Assembly (NCBI GenBank): GCA_034432795.1
Contig: DAOUBF010000064.1
Coordinates: 30,344 to 94,343 of the forward strand
DNA length: 64,000 nucleotides
From: DAOUBF01 sp034432795
GTDB lineage: Bacteria; Chloroflexota; Anaerolineae; DSLN01
Direction of reading: 5' to 3'
The position numbers and the translations under genes were made by a program. A model generated the notes under the pieces. That model had not been told where the DNA came from, did no database searches, and worked only from the letters and a program-made list of their open reading frames with translations. This document shows, one piece after another, positions 25,597-34,379 of the stretch. Every line of letters begins with the position of its first letter. The stretch's first letter is position 1.

Positions 25597-26799
25597 ATGG
25601 CGGGGGAACGTGTCTTGGTGTTTGACACACGGCAGGCAAACCGTGACTTTTTTCTCTACCAGGTGCTGCGACCGGGCGGCTATGTGCCTATTGTTGTGGA
25701 TTCCTGGGAGGCCGTGTTGCAGCACGGCCTGGCCTCGCCTCCTCCTGATGTGATGATCTTGCCCCTGACGAGTGAGGGCCAGTTGCCTGTGGATGTGGTG
25801 CACCAGGTGCTCAGCCACAACCCGGAAGTGGCTATCCTGTTCCTGACGCCTCAGTGGACGGAGCAACACGCTGCCCAGGCCCGCGAGTTGGGCGGCCAGA
25901 CCACCGGCCATCTGCTGTTCCCGCTTAACGTGGTGGCCTGCGTTGCCGCCATTGAACGCAGCCTGTCCAAGGTGCGCGTCCAGCGCGAGGTCAGGCGGCT
26001 GACCGCGCCGCTAGAGGCGGCCAACCGCGAGACGCAGAACCGCGTGCGCGAACTCCAGGTGCTCATCGCCGTGATCCGCTCGGTGACCTCGCTGATGGAC
26101 CTGCAACAGGTGCTGGTACGCGTGGTGGAGGCAGCGGTCTATCTGACAGGCGCGGAGGAAGGCTCGCTGCTGCTGGTGGACGAAGAAACCGGCGAGTTGT
26201 ATATGCGGGCGGCCAAGAATTTTGACCAGGAGTTTGCCAAGACCTTCCGCCTGCGCGCCCAGGACAGCCTGGCGGGCCGGTGTGTGCGCAGCGGTGAGCC
26301 TGTGCTGGTCACGCAGCGCGGCAAGCAGAAGATCAAGACCACCTACCTGGTTCAGTCCATCCTCTACGTGCCCATCACCGTGCGCAATACCACCATCGGC
26401 GCGCTGGGGGTGGACAACCGCATCTCCACCCGGCCCTTCACCCCCTGGCACACGCGCGTGTTGCAGGCCCTGGCGGATGCTGCCGCCGTGTCCATTGAGA
26501 ATGCCAAGCTCTACGAGGCGCTTCAGGCCAAGGTGCGCACGCTGGAGGTGGCCTATGCCCGTGCGGTGGAGGCCGACCGGACGAAGACGATGGCGCTGGA
26601 GGGCACGGTGGGAGCGCTTTACGCCCGGCTGGACGCGCTGCGCACGTTACTCTCCTCAAGCGGCGCGGACGGCTCACGCGGCCAGACGCTGCGCGAGATC
26701 CGCTCCGAGATTGATGGCCTGGCGGATGCACTCAAGGGCCTGGTCCCCGTGCCCACGCACACCGGCAGAACCGACCCGCTGAAGTCTGTTCCCAGATAG
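25597..26799 (+). CDS. Pseudo-receiver plus GAF-domain protein
   Basis: A 400-residue soluble protein. Residues 1-125 look like a response-regulator receiver (RVLVFDTRQANRDFFLYQVL), but the phosphorylation strand reads DVMILPL, with Pro where the acceptor Asp belongs, so it is probably not phosphorylated. A coiled coil (about 128-150) leads to a GAF domain (about 160-310: TGAEEGSLLLVDEETGELY, LAGRCVRSGEPVLVT, GALGVDNRI). The last 80 residues are helical. There is no output domain. It may act as a sensory scaffold. A TATAAT box lies at 25526-25531. Confidence 0.78.
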   Translation: MAGERVLVFDTRQANRDFFLYQVLRPGGYVPIVVDSWEAVLQHGLASPPPDVMILPLTSEGQLPVDVVHQVLSHNPEVAILFLTPQWTEQHAAQARELGGQTTGHLLFPLNVVACVAAIERSLSKVRVQREVRRLTAPLEAANRETQNRVRELQVLIAVIRSVTSLMDLQQVLVRVVEAAVYLTGAEEGSLLLVDEETGELYMRAAKNFDQEFAKTFRLRAQDSLAGRCVRSGEPVLVTQRGKQKIKTTYLVQSILYVPITVRNTTIGALGVDNRISTRPFTPWHTRVLQALADAAAVSIENAKLYEALQAKVRTLEVAYARAVEADRTKTMALEGTVGALYARLDALRTLLSSSGADGSRGQTLREIRSEIDGLADALKGLVPVPTHTGRTDPLKSVPR

Positions 26800-26841
26800 C
26801 CTGGGGCTGCGCCTCATCGCAAAGAGCAGCGAAGCTGAAAG

Positions 26842-28143
26842 CTAAATGCTCCTGTAAAACAGGGGCAACGGCGCAACCGGTGTGTCACTCCATCGGACAG
26901 CCTGGAGCAGCCGGGCCTCGGCTGCCGCCAGGCGCACGGGGTCATTGGCGTGGATAGTGAAGAGTGGCTCGCCCGCCTCCACCCTATCGCCAACCTTGTG
27001 GTGGACGAGGATACCGACGGCGTGGTCAATCGGCTCCCCCTTCTTGGCCCGGCCCGCGCCCAGGTCCAGCGCCGCCAGGCCCACCTCGGCGGCGTTCACC
27101 ACCGCCAGATAGCCTGAACGCGGCGCGACAACCTCGCGGATCAGCGCGGCGCGGGGCAGAGTGTCAGGGGAGTCCACCTGGGAGACATCCCCCCCCTGGG
27201 CTTCCACCAATTCGCGGAACTTGGCGAAGCCGCGCCCATCGGCCAGGGCCGCTTCTAGTTGAGCGCGGGCGGCGTCCAGATCGGCGGCCTTTCGGGCCAG
27301 GACAAGCAGGTGGCTGGCAACGGTGAGGCAATGCTCGCGGAAGTCCGGCGGGCCGCCACCGCGCAATGTTTCAATGGCCTCGCGCACTTCCAGCGCATTG
27401 CCCACAGCCCGGCCCAGGGGCTGGTTCATGTCGCTGATCAGCGCCACAACCTGGCGGCCAGCATCGCGCCCGATGCGCACCATCGTCTCCGCCAGCCGCA
27501 CGGCCTGGTCTATCGTGGACATGAACGCGCCCAGCCCGACTTTGACGTCCAGGACGATGGCCTGGGCACCGGCGGCGATCTTCTTGCTCATGATGGAACT
27601 GGCGATCAGGGGAATGGAGGGCACGGTGCCGGTCACGTCGCGCAGGGCGTAGAGCTTGCCGTCGGCGGGCGCCAGGTCGGCGGTCTGCCCCGCCAGGACG
27701 ATGCCGTGTCTGCGCAGGTTGTCCAGGAACTCCTGAACGGACAGGTTCACCCGAAAGCCGCGAATGGATTCCAGCTTGTCCAACGTGCCGCCGCTGAAGC
27801 CCAGGCCGCGCCCGGACATTTTGGCCATCGGCTGGCCACAGGCCACAACCAGCGGCTCCACCACGAGCGTGGTCTTATCGCCGACACCGCCGGTGGAGTG
27901 CTTGTCCACCGCAAAGGGCACGATGGAGCGGAGGTCCAGCACCTGGCCAGAGTGGGCCATGGCCATGGTCAGGTCGTAGGTTTCGCGGGGAGTCATGCCC
28001 TGGAAATAGATAGCCATCAGCCAGGCCGCAGCCTGGTAGTCGGGGATCTCATCCCGCAGGTAGCCCTGGATGAACCAGGTGATCTCCTCGGTGGACAGTT
28101 CGCCACCGTCGCGCTTTTTGATGATGATGTCCACTGCGCGCAT
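26842..28143 (-). CDS. pdp: Pyrimidine-nucleoside phosphorylase
   Basis: A 433-residue enzyme of nucleoside salvage: it splits thymidine, deoxyuridine and uridine with phosphate to base and (deoxy)ribose-1-phosphate. Signature sequences are complete: the N-terminal helical domain IIIKKRDGGELSTEEITWFI, the phosphate-binding DKHSTGGVGDKTTL near residues 80-93, SGRGLGFSGGTLDKLESI, and SIMSKKIAAGAQAIVLDVKV with the lysine that distinguishes the family, then the C-terminal SGYLAVVNAAEVG domain. Family length is usual. It may also be annotated deoA; the broad-specificity form is commoner in Gram-positive-like bacteria. Confidence 0.93.
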   Translation of the reverse strand: MRAVDIIIKKRDGGELSTEEITWFIQGYLRDEIPDYQAAAWLMAIYFQGMTPRETYDLTMAMAHSGQVLDLRSIVPFAVDKHSTGGVGDKTTLVVEPLVVACGQPMAKMSGRGLGFSGGTLDKLESIRGFRVNLSVQEFLDNLRRHGIVLAGQTADLAPADGKLYALRDVTGTVPSIPLIASSIMSKKIAAGAQAIVLDVKVGLGAFMSTIDQAVRLAETMVRIGRDAGRQVVALISDMNQPLGRAVGNALEVREAIETLRGGGPPDFREHCLTVASHLLVLARKAADLDAARAQLEAALADGRGFAKFRELVEAQGGDVSQVDSPDTLPRAALIREVVAPRSGYLAVVNAAEVGLAALDLGAGRAKKGEPIDHAVGILVHHKVGDRVEAGEPLFTIHANDPVRLAAAEARLLQAVRWSDTPVAPLPLFYRSI

Positions 28144-28158
28144 GGCCTCTCCTCCGGC

Positions 28159-28186
28159 AGAGGGGCAACCATAAGGGTTACCCCTA
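28159..28186. repeat. Palindromic repeat upstream of the phosphorylase
   Basis: GGGGCAACC and GGGTTACCCC form a hairpin ending in CCCCTAC, of the same kind as those at 4531 and 56738. The rest of the 28187-28386 gap shows nothing else recognisable. Confidence 0.45.
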
Positions 28187-28386
28187 CAGGATTATAGCAC
28201 ATTCCTCGCTATGCTCAGAACAGGGTGCATTTCACCCGCAATCGCGCCCGCAATCGGGGCGATGCGTCCCCCAAATCTCAAACGCTTCCCTCAGAGCGCC
28301 ATGACTTTCCTGCGCTTCAGAGTGCGTTTATAATTCAGGTAGAGAAGGCGTGCGTGGCACAGATATTGACGACGGATGATAAGCGG

Positions 28387-29574
28387 ATGACAGACTTTAA
28401 AGCCAGAGCCGAAGCCTTGCGCGAGGAATTGATCGCTACACGACGCGACCTGCACCGCCACCCGGAACTGGGCTTTCAGGAGGTGCGCACCGCCGGGATC
28501 GTGGCCCGGCGGCTGGCCGAACTGGGGCTGGAGGTGCAGACGGGCATTGCCCGCACCGGCGTCGTGGGCTTGCTGGAAGGCGGGCGCGCAGGGCCAACGC
28601 TGATGCTGCGCTTTGATATGGACGCACTGCCTATCCAGGAGCGCAACCAGACCGAGTACGCCTCGCAGGTTCCCGGCGTGATGCACGCCTGCGGGCACGA
28701 TGGGCACGTGGCCATTGGGCTGGCAGTAGCGCGGCTGCTGGCCCAGGAGCGCGAGCGGCTGGCCGGGCGGGTCAAGTTCGTCTTCCAGCCGGGCGAGGAG
28801 GGCTGTGGCGGCGCCGAGGCCATGATCCGCGAGGGCGTCCTGGAGAACCCCAGGCCGGCCCTGGCGCTGGGGCTGCACCTGTGGAACGATGCGCCGGTCG
28901 GGCGCATCGCCGTGACTGCCGGGCCGACGATGGCGGCGGCGGAGATCTGGCGCTGTACCCTGCGCGGTCGCGGCAGCCATGGCGCCCAGCCGCACCTGGG
29001 TGCCGATCCGATTGTGGCTGCCGCCCACATCGTAACCGCGCTCCAGACCATTGTGGCGCGCAACGTCAGCCCAGAGGCGGTCGCCGTTGTCACGGTGGGG
29101 ACGCTGCACGCGGGCGATGCCTTCAACGTCATCCCGGCTGAGGCGACGCTCAGCGGGACGATCCGGACCTACGAGCCGGAGGTGCGCGAGCGTGTCCTGG
29201 CGCGCTTCCGGGCCATTGTGGAGGGGGTCGCCGCGACTTTTGAGACCCCTGCTGAACTGGAGCTGACCAGCCTGACGCCGCCGCTGATCAACGACCGCCG
29301 GGCTTGCGCGCTGGTGAGTGAGGCAGCGGCGGCGGTGGTGGGCCAGGAGAACGTGGAGAGCGGGCGGCGCTGGATGGCTTCGGAGGATATGGCCCTGTTC
29401 TTGCGCGAGGTGCCGGGGTGCTTCTTCTTCGTCGGCTCGGCCAACGCCGGGCGCGGCCTGAACGCCCCGCACCACAACCCTCACTTTGACTTTGACGAGG
29501 TGGCGCTGCCGCTGGCTGCGGCAGTCATGGCCGAGGCGGCGTGGCGCTACCTGGGCGGGTCCGACGGCGAGTAG
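28387..29574 (+). CDS. M20-family amidohydrolase (hippurate/IAA-amino-acid hydrolase type)
   Basis: A 395-residue metallo-hydrolase; start at ATG 28387, where family similarity begins (LIATRRDLHRHPELGFQE). Metal and active-site motifs are MHACGHDGH (about residues 101-109), QPGEEGCGGAEAMI (about 135-148), the histidine in LGLHLWND and the final HHNPHFDFDE. The dimerisation domain lies between about 185 and 300. Members remove N-acyl groups from amino acids or aminobenzoyl derivatives. The actual substrate is open. The following gene starts seven bases later. Confidence 0.9.
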   Translation: MTDFKARAEALREELIATRRDLHRHPELGFQEVRTAGIVARRLAELGLEVQTGIARTGVVGLLEGGRAGPTLMLRFDMDALPIQERNQTEYASQVPGVMHACGHDGHVAIGLAVARLLAQERERLAGRVKFVFQPGEEGCGGAEAMIREGVLENPRPALALGLHLWNDAPVGRIAVTAGPTMAAAEIWRCTLRGRGSHGAQPHLGADPIVAAAHIVTALQTIVARNVSPEAVAVVTVGTLHAGDAFNVIPAEATLSGTIRTYEPEVRERVLARFRAIVEGVAATFETPAELELTSLTPPLINDRRACALVSEAAAAVVGQENVESGRRWMASEDMALFLREVPGCFFFVGSANAGRGLNAPHHNPHFDFDEVALPLAAAVMAEAAWRYLGGSDGE

Positions 29575-29580
29575 GGGGAT

Positions 29581-30261
29581 ATGCCAATTGCAGGCGGGTT
29601 GATTGAATGGCCAACGGGCGCGGGCTGGCTGGTGCTGGCCGGGAGCGGCGATTGGGGGCAGGGCGCAGCCCGCTGGATTGACCTGGCGGCGCTGAGCGTA
29701 GCCGATCTGGGGCGCCAGGTGGTGTTTGTCCCCACCGCCGGCTGTATGGACGGGGCGGAGTTCCTGGCGTACTATGAGGACCTGGGGGCACTGCCAGGTG
29801 TGGTGGCGCCGATCTTCACGGCGGAGGATGCCGCCCGACCAGAAGTGCGGCGGCTGCTGGCCCGCTCCGGGTTGATCTATCTGGGCGATGGGGATAGCCG
29901 CAGGCTGATTGAGGCATTGGCGGGATCACAGGCCCTGGAGGGGATGGCCGAGGCTTACAGGCGCGGGGCGGTGATCGTGGGCGCCGGGGCCGGGGCGGTG
30001 GCCCTGGCCGCCTGGGGGCGGGCGGCGGATGGCGCGCCACTCGCCGGTTGGGGCTGGTTGCGCCAGGCGGTGATTGAGCCGCACTTTGAGGGGGAGGTTT
30101 CGGCGGCCCGGCTGCGCGAAACGGTGCGGCGCACCCAGGCCCGCTATGGCCTGGGCATCCCCAGGCGCACCGCGCTGGCGTTGGCGCCAGACGGCGTGGT
30201 GGAGACCTGGGGCGCCGGACAGGTGACGGTATCGCTGGTGCAGCGGCAGGGCAGCCGCTGA
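29581..30261 (+). CDS. Peptidase S51 (cyanophycinase/dipeptidase E)-like protein lacking the nucleophile serine
   Basis: A 226-residue protein with the S51 layout: a strand leading into LVLAGSGDW near residue 17-25, QVVFVPTAG (46-54), LIYLGDGDSRRLIEAL (98-113) where the family has a GG(D/N)Q..L loop, then VIVGAGAGAVALA (131-143). In active enzymes this last motif is GxSAGA with the catalytic serine; here that position is Gly136. A later IEPHFEGE matches the usual D-HF segment. It is probably not a serine peptidase; a binding or altered function is likely. It follows the M20 hydrolase directly and is probably cotranscribed. Confidence 0.7.
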   Translation: MPIAGGLIEWPTGAGWLVLAGSGDWGQGAARWIDLAALSVADLGRQVVFVPTAGCMDGAEFLAYYEDLGALPGVVAPIFTAEDAARPEVRRLLARSGLIYLGDGDSRRLIEALAGSQALEGMAEAYRRGAVIVGAGAGAVALAAWGRAADGAPLAGWGWLRQAVIEPHFEGEVSAARLRETVRRTQARYGLGIPRRTALALAPDGVVETWGAGQVTVSLVQRQGSR

Positions 30262-30311
30262 CGCAGTCATTGACGACCGACAACAGATGATGGACGACGG
30301 CTGGGAGTAAA

Positions 30312-30821
30312 ATGGAACACCCTATGATGGTTGAGGCCCTTGTGGAGATCCCCAAGGGGAGCCGCAATAAGTACGAGTACGATGAGGACACGGGCCGCAT
30401 CCGCCTGGACCGCGTCCTGTATTCGCCGCTGCACTACCCCGCCGATTACGGCATCATTTTGGATACCCTCTCCGAGGACGGCGATCACCTGGACATCCTG
30501 ATCGTGAATTACGAGACCACCTTCCCCGGCTGCGTTGTGCCGGTCAGGCCGATTGGCGTGCTGGACATGCGCGACGAGAAGGGACGCGACCAGAAAATCC
30601 TGGGCGTCCCCGTCGGCGACCCGCGCTTCCGCGAGATCACCGATCTGGCGCAACTCGCGCCGCACTTCCTGGCGGAGATCGTGCACTTCTTCCAGGTGTA
30701 TAAAACGCTGGAGAAGAAGGAGACGGAGATCTTCGGCTGGGCCGGCGCCGAGGCGGCCCAGGAGATTATCCGCCAGGCGCAGCAGCGCTTTCAGCAGGCC
30801 CATCGGAGGCCGGGCCGATAA
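30312..30821 (+). CDS. ppa: Inorganic pyrophosphatase (family I)
   Basis: A 169-residue enzyme that hydrolyses pyrophosphate to phosphate, pulling biosynthetic reactions forward. Motifs: VEIPKGSRNKYEYDEDTG (9-26), YPADYGIILDT, EDGDHLDILIV (57-67, three Mg-binding Asp residues), VRPIGVLDMRDEKGRDQKIL and VHFFQVYK. Length fits the bacterial family. Three bases separate it from the nucleotidyltransferase gene, which makes pyrophosphate, so the pairing is chemically sensible. Confidence 0.93.
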   Translation: MEHPMMVEALVEIPKGSRNKYEYDEDTGRIRLDRVLYSPLHYPADYGIILDTLSEDGDHLDILIVNYETTFPGCVVPVRPIGVLDMRDEKGRDQKILGVPVGDPRFREITDLAQLAPHFLAEIVHFFQVYKTLEKKETEIFGWAGAEAAQEIIRQAQQRFQQAHRRPGR

Positions 30822-30824
30822 CCT

Positions 30825-33401
30825 ATGGAACTGATCCTCACCCACGAGAACGCGGACTTTGATGCGGTGGCCGCCCAGTTGGCCGCGCACAAGCTGAACC
30901 CGGCGGCCCGGCCCGTCTTGCCCCGTCGGATGAACCGCAACGTGCGCCATTTTCTGGCCCTGTATTGGGACGAGTTGCCCTTCGTCCGGGCGGAGGACCT
31001 GCCCCGCGAGCACGTGGCCCGCGCCCTGCTGGTGGATACCCAGAGCGCCATCACGGTCAAGGGGATGGACGCGCAGACGGTGGTCCAGATTGTGGACCAC
31101 CACCCTCTGGGGCATGACCTGCCGCGTGGTTGGAGCTACAGCGGCGAAGAGGTCGGCGCCACCACCACGCTGTTCGTGGAATGCCTCCAGGCCGCCGGGC
31201 TGCATTTGACGCCGGTGGAGGCCACGCTGTTGCTCCTGGGCATCTATGAGGACACCGGCTCGCTCTCCTATCTGACCACGACGGCGCGAGACGTGCGCTG
31301 CGCCGCCTGGCTGTTGGAGCACGGGGCAAACCTGGCTGTGGTCAACGAATTTCTGCACCATCCGCTCTCCGAGGAGCAGCGCCGCCTGTACGACCGGCTG
31401 GTGGAGGGCGCGGAAACCCACCAGATCGCCGGGCAATCGGTGCTTATCGCCTGCGCCCAGGCCAACGGCTTTGTGGAGGAGGTCTCCACGCTGGCACACA
31501 AGCTGCGCGACCTGTTTGAACCGGCAGCGCTGTTCGTCCTGGTGCAGCTTGACGGCCACGTTCAGATGGTGGCGCGCAGCATCAGCGACCGCATTGACGT
31601 GGCCCGCATCACCGCCCAGTTCGGCGGGGGCGGCCACGCCCGCGCCGCTGCCGCGCTGGTCCGCGATACGCCCCTGGCCGAGGTGCGCCAGCGGCTGCTG
31701 GCCCTCCTGCCCGATTTCATCCAACCGGCGGTCACCGTCGGCCAGATCATGTCACGCAACGTGCAGACGCTGGCGCCCGTGACAACGGTGGGCGAAGCGG
31801 CGGAGCGTATGAGGCGCAGCGGCCACGAGGGCTATCCCGTCGTCCAGAATGGGCGGGTCGTGGGCCTGCTCACCCGCCGCGCTGTGGACCGCGCCATCCA
31901 GCACAAGCTGGAAGGGGCCACGGTGGACCGCTTCATGGAGCGGGGCGAGGTGGCCGTCAGGCCGGAGGACCCGGTGGAGCGCGTGGCGCAGGTGATGATG
32001 GAAACCGGCTGGGGCCAGGTGCCGGTCGTGGACGATGGGCAGGTGATCGGCGTAGTCACGCGCACGGATTTGCTCAAGCTGTGGGCCGGGCCGCCGTCCC
32101 ACCCCCGCCGTGAGGAGATCGCCCGGCGGCTGGAGCAGGCCCTGTCCCCGCAGGTGCTGGCCCTGGTGCGCGAGGCGGGCCGCATCGGGGCAGAGATGGG
32201 CTACGCCGTGTATTTCGTGGGCGGGCTGGTGCGCGACCTGCTCTTGGGCCAGCCGATTGTGGATATTGACCTGGTGGTGGAGGGCGACGCCATTGCCTTG
32301 GCGCGGGCGCTGGCGCAGCGCTACGGGGGCCGCGTGCGCAGCCACGCCCGCTTCGGCACGGCCAAGTGGTTCCTGCACCCCCAACCGGCGGGGGCGCCGG
32401 AGGCGATTGACTTCGTGACCGCGCGGACCGAGTTCTACGAATCGCCTTCGGCACTGCCGGAGGTGGAGCGCAGTTCCATCAAGCTGGACCTGCACCGCCG
32501 CGATTTCACTATCAACACCCTGGCTATCGCCCTGTCACCCGACCGCTACGGCGAGTTGCTGGACTTCTGGGGCGGCGAGCGCGACCTACGGGAGGGGGTG
32601 ATCCGCGTGCTCCACAGCCTGAGCTTTGTAGACGACCCCACCCGCATGTTGCGGGCGGCGCAGTTGGAGGCGCGCCTGGGCTTCCGCATGGACCCGCGCA
32701 CCGAGGAGTTGATCGGCCATGCCCTGCCTATGCTGGACCGCGTGAGCGGGGATCGCATCCGCCATGAGTTGGAGGCAATCCTGAGCGAGGCCGAGCCGGA
32801 ACGCGCCCTGGCCCGCCTGCACGCCCTGGGCGTCCTGCGCCAGATTCAGCCCGGCCTGGTCTGGGATGACTGGCTGGCGCGGAAGTTCGCCGAACTGCGC
32901 CAGGCCGTGCGCACCGGCCCCTGGCAGCCGGGGCCAGGCGAGCCGCCGCCCGACCTGGTTTTCCCCTACTTCGGATTGCTCACCTATCGCCTGTCACCAA
33001 CTGATCTCGCCGCTGTACTGAAGCGGCTCAAGGTGCGCCGCCAGACCGCCGGGGATGTGTACGCCATCCAGGCGCTGAAGTCGGCCCTGGACGACCTGGC
33101 CGAGCCGCAGGCCAACAGCGCCATTTACCGGGCACTTAAGCCCTTCCGCGAGCGCGTCCTCCTGGTGGGCTGGGTGGCGACGGAGAGCGAGGTGGCCCGC
33201 GCCCAGATTGACCGCTACCGGCGGGAGTTGCGCTTCATCCAGCCCGTGCTGGACGGCCACGCGCTCAAGGCGATGGGACTGGAACCAGGGCCGCAGTTCA
33301 GCCGCATTTTGGAGCGGCTGCGCGCAGCCCGCCTGGACGGCGAGGTGACCAGCGAGGAGGAGGAGCGGGCACTGGTGCAGGCGCTGATCAGCGGTCAATA
33401 G
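30825..33401 (+). CDS. DHH-CBS-CBS-tRNA nucleotidyltransferase/poly(A) polymerase fusion
   Basis: An 858-residue three-part protein. Residues 1-305 are a DHH/DHHA1 phosphodiesterase (ENADFDAVAAQ, VDHHPLG, GIYEDTGSLSY, FGGGGHARAAAA). Residues 310-425 hold two CBS domains (VGQIMSRNVQTLAP, VDRFMERGEVAVRP), which bind adenine nucleotides. Residues 445-858 are a class II nucleotidyltransferase (VYFVGGLVRDLLLGQPIVDI, then DIDLVVEGDA with the catalytic Asp pair, RRDFTINTLA, DPTRMLRAAQLEARLG). Such fusions exist as A-adding or CCA-adding enzymes in deep-branching bacteria; the DHH domain may remove or degrade nucleotides. Whether it adds CCA, A or poly(A) cannot be decided here. Confidence 0.92.
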   Translation: MELILTHENADFDAVAAQLAAHKLNPAARPVLPRRMNRNVRHFLALYWDELPFVRAEDLPREHVARALLVDTQSAITVKGMDAQTVVQIVDHHPLGHDLPRGWSYSGEEVGATTTLFVECLQAAGLHLTPVEATLLLLGIYEDTGSLSYLTTTARDVRCAAWLLEHGANLAVVNEFLHHPLSEEQRRLYDRLVEGAETHQIAGQSVLIACAQANGFVEEVSTLAHKLRDLFEPAALFVLVQLDGHVQMVARSISDRIDVARITAQFGGGGHARAAAALVRDTPLAEVRQRLLALLPDFIQPAVTVGQIMSRNVQTLAPVTTVGEAAERMRRSGHEGYPVVQNGRVVGLLTRRAVDRAIQHKLEGATVDRFMERGEVAVRPEDPVERVAQVMMETGWGQVPVVDDGQVIGVVTRTDLLKLWAGPPSHPRREEIARRLEQALSPQVLALVREAGRIGAEMGYAVYFVGGLVRDLLLGQPIVDIDLVVEGDAIALARALAQRYGGRVRSHARFGTAKWFLHPQPAGAPEAIDFVTARTEFYESPSALPEVERSSIKLDLHRRDFTINTLAIALSPDRYGELLDFWGGERDLREGVIRVLHSLSFVDDPTRMLRAAQLEARLGFRMDPRTEELIGHALPMLDRVSGDRIRHELEAILSEAEPERALARLHALGVLRQIQPGLVWDDWLARKFAELRQAVRTGPWQPGPGEPPPDLVFPYFGLLTYRLSPTDLAAVLKRLKVRRQTAGDVYAIQALKSALDDLAEPQANSAIYRALKPFRERVLLVGWVATESEVARAQIDRYRRELRFIQPVLDGHALKAMGLEPGPQFSRILERLRAARLDGEVTSEEEERALVQALISGQ

Positions 33402-33415
33402 TCAATCGTCAGATG

Positions 33416-33452
33416 GGGCCTCCTGCCCCCCTGGACGGGGGAGGGGGCTCCT
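33416..33452. repeat. G/C palindrome
   Basis: GGGGCCTCCTGCCCCCC and GGGGGAGGGGGCTCC flank TGGAC. It resembles the interior of the MITE-like elements and may end the upstream transcript. Confidence 0.45.
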
Positions 33453-33555
33453 GGTCAAAATTGCCCTGTTGCAAAGACAGCCATAAACAGTGGGCATTGG
33501 CCCACCGTATCGTAAACGGTGGAGTCCTCCCTATCCCCAATTTTGATGTAGGGTA

Positions 33556-33584
33556 TTGACTTTGCAGACAAGTTGTGATAGAAT
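33556..33584 (+). promoter_or_regulatory. Promoter of the catabolic island
   Basis: TTGACT (33556-33561), 17-base spacer, TAGAAT (33579-33584), leading into the tandem LacI operators. Confidence 0.82.
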
Positions 33585-33586
33585 TT

Positions 33587-33614
33587 GGAAAACGTTTTCC
33601 AGAAAACGTTTTCC
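33587..33614 (+). promoter_or_regulatory. Two tandem LacI-family operators
   Basis: GGAAAACGTTTTCC (33587-33600) is a perfect 14-bp palindrome with the central CG typical of LacI-family sites. GAAAACGTTTTC (33602-33613) repeats it, centre to centre 14 bp. Both lie directly behind the -10 box, so bound repressor would block transcription. The gene at 40893 encodes a LacI-family protein in the same operon. Confidence 0.85.
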
Positions 33615-33668
33615 TTAATGGGGGGTCCCCTGATGTGCCTGGCGGCATAAGGCAAGCGAGGCGGCCTG

Positions 33669-34379
33669 ATGTGGGATGAGCATTCCACCAGCCCGGAGAT
33701 CGCAGCGGCCCGTCCGGAAACCGCTGTGTTCGGCATCGGCGCGATAGAGCAGCATGGCCGCCACCTCCCCATCGGCACCGATTGGATCGCCGTCAGCGAG
33801 ATCAGTCGGCGCGTAGCCCTGGAACTGAATGCCCTCCTGATCCCGGCCCTCCCCTTCAGCATGAGCGAATGCCATGGGCCGCTGGAAGGCACAGTCTGGC
33901 TTAAGCCTGCCACGCTCGCCGCCGTTATCCGTGACGTCGCCCGTTCGTTGCGCGAGCAGGGCATCCGCAAGCTGCTCATCCTGAACGGCCACGGCGGGAA
34001 CTTTGTCCTGGAGCCGGTCATCCAGGAGCTAAATCGCGAGTATCCCTTTTTCACGGTGGTCATGCCCGCTGAGGTCTGGGCTGTGGCCGAAGGCGGCGAG
34101 GCTATCTACGAAACAGCCACGAGCGAAGTCCACGCTGGCGAAGCCGAGACCTCCATCCAACTTTATCTCCATCCCGATCACGTCAAGCCAGAACGTGTGG
34201 ACTGTGTCCCCCCGCTAGGGCGGGAGTTCCTGGACTATATCCCCATGGACCGGATCAGCCCCGATGGGGTATGGGGCTTGCCCAGCTATGGCCAGGCCGA
34301 GAAGGGTGAGCGGGCCATAGCCGCACAGGTGCAAGCCATTGTCCGGTTCGCACGTCAGGCGTTTGAGGTGTTGGGTTGA
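33669..34379 (+). CDS. Creatininase-family amidohydrolase 1
   Basis: A 236-residue metallo-hydrolase with all metal-site motifs of the creatininase family: GAIEQHGRHLPIGTDW (about residues 24-39), ILNGHGGNFVLEP (near 108-120) and SEVHAGEAETS (near 155-165). Known members open cyclic amides (creatinine), hydrolyse diketo-inositol (IolN-like) or act as peptidases (MftE). First gene after the LacI operators. It overlaps the next creatininase gene by four bases. The second paralogue has weaker motifs, so this one is probably the main hydrolase. Substrate unknown. Confidence 0.85.
   Translation: MWDEHSTSPEIAAARPETAVFGIGAIEQHGRHLPIGTDWIAVSEISRRVALELNALLIPALPFSMSECHGPLEGTVWLKPATLAAVIRDVARSLREQGIRKLLILNGHGGNFVLEPVIQELNREYPFFTVVMPAEVWAVAEGGEAIYETATSEVHAGEAETSIQLYLHPDHVKPERVDCVPPLGREFLDYIPMDRISPDGVWGLPSYGQAEKGERAIAAQVQAIVRFARQAFEVLG

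Noticed and set aside
25603..25980. Functional response-regulator receiver domain
   Set aside because: The acceptor aspartate position is proline (ILPL) and acidic residues at the first strand end are reduced, so it is called a pseudo-receiver.
30267..31724. 485-codon minus-strand frame across ppa and the DHH fusion
   Set aside because: It crosses two well-supported plus-strand genes and has low-complexity, shadow-like composition.
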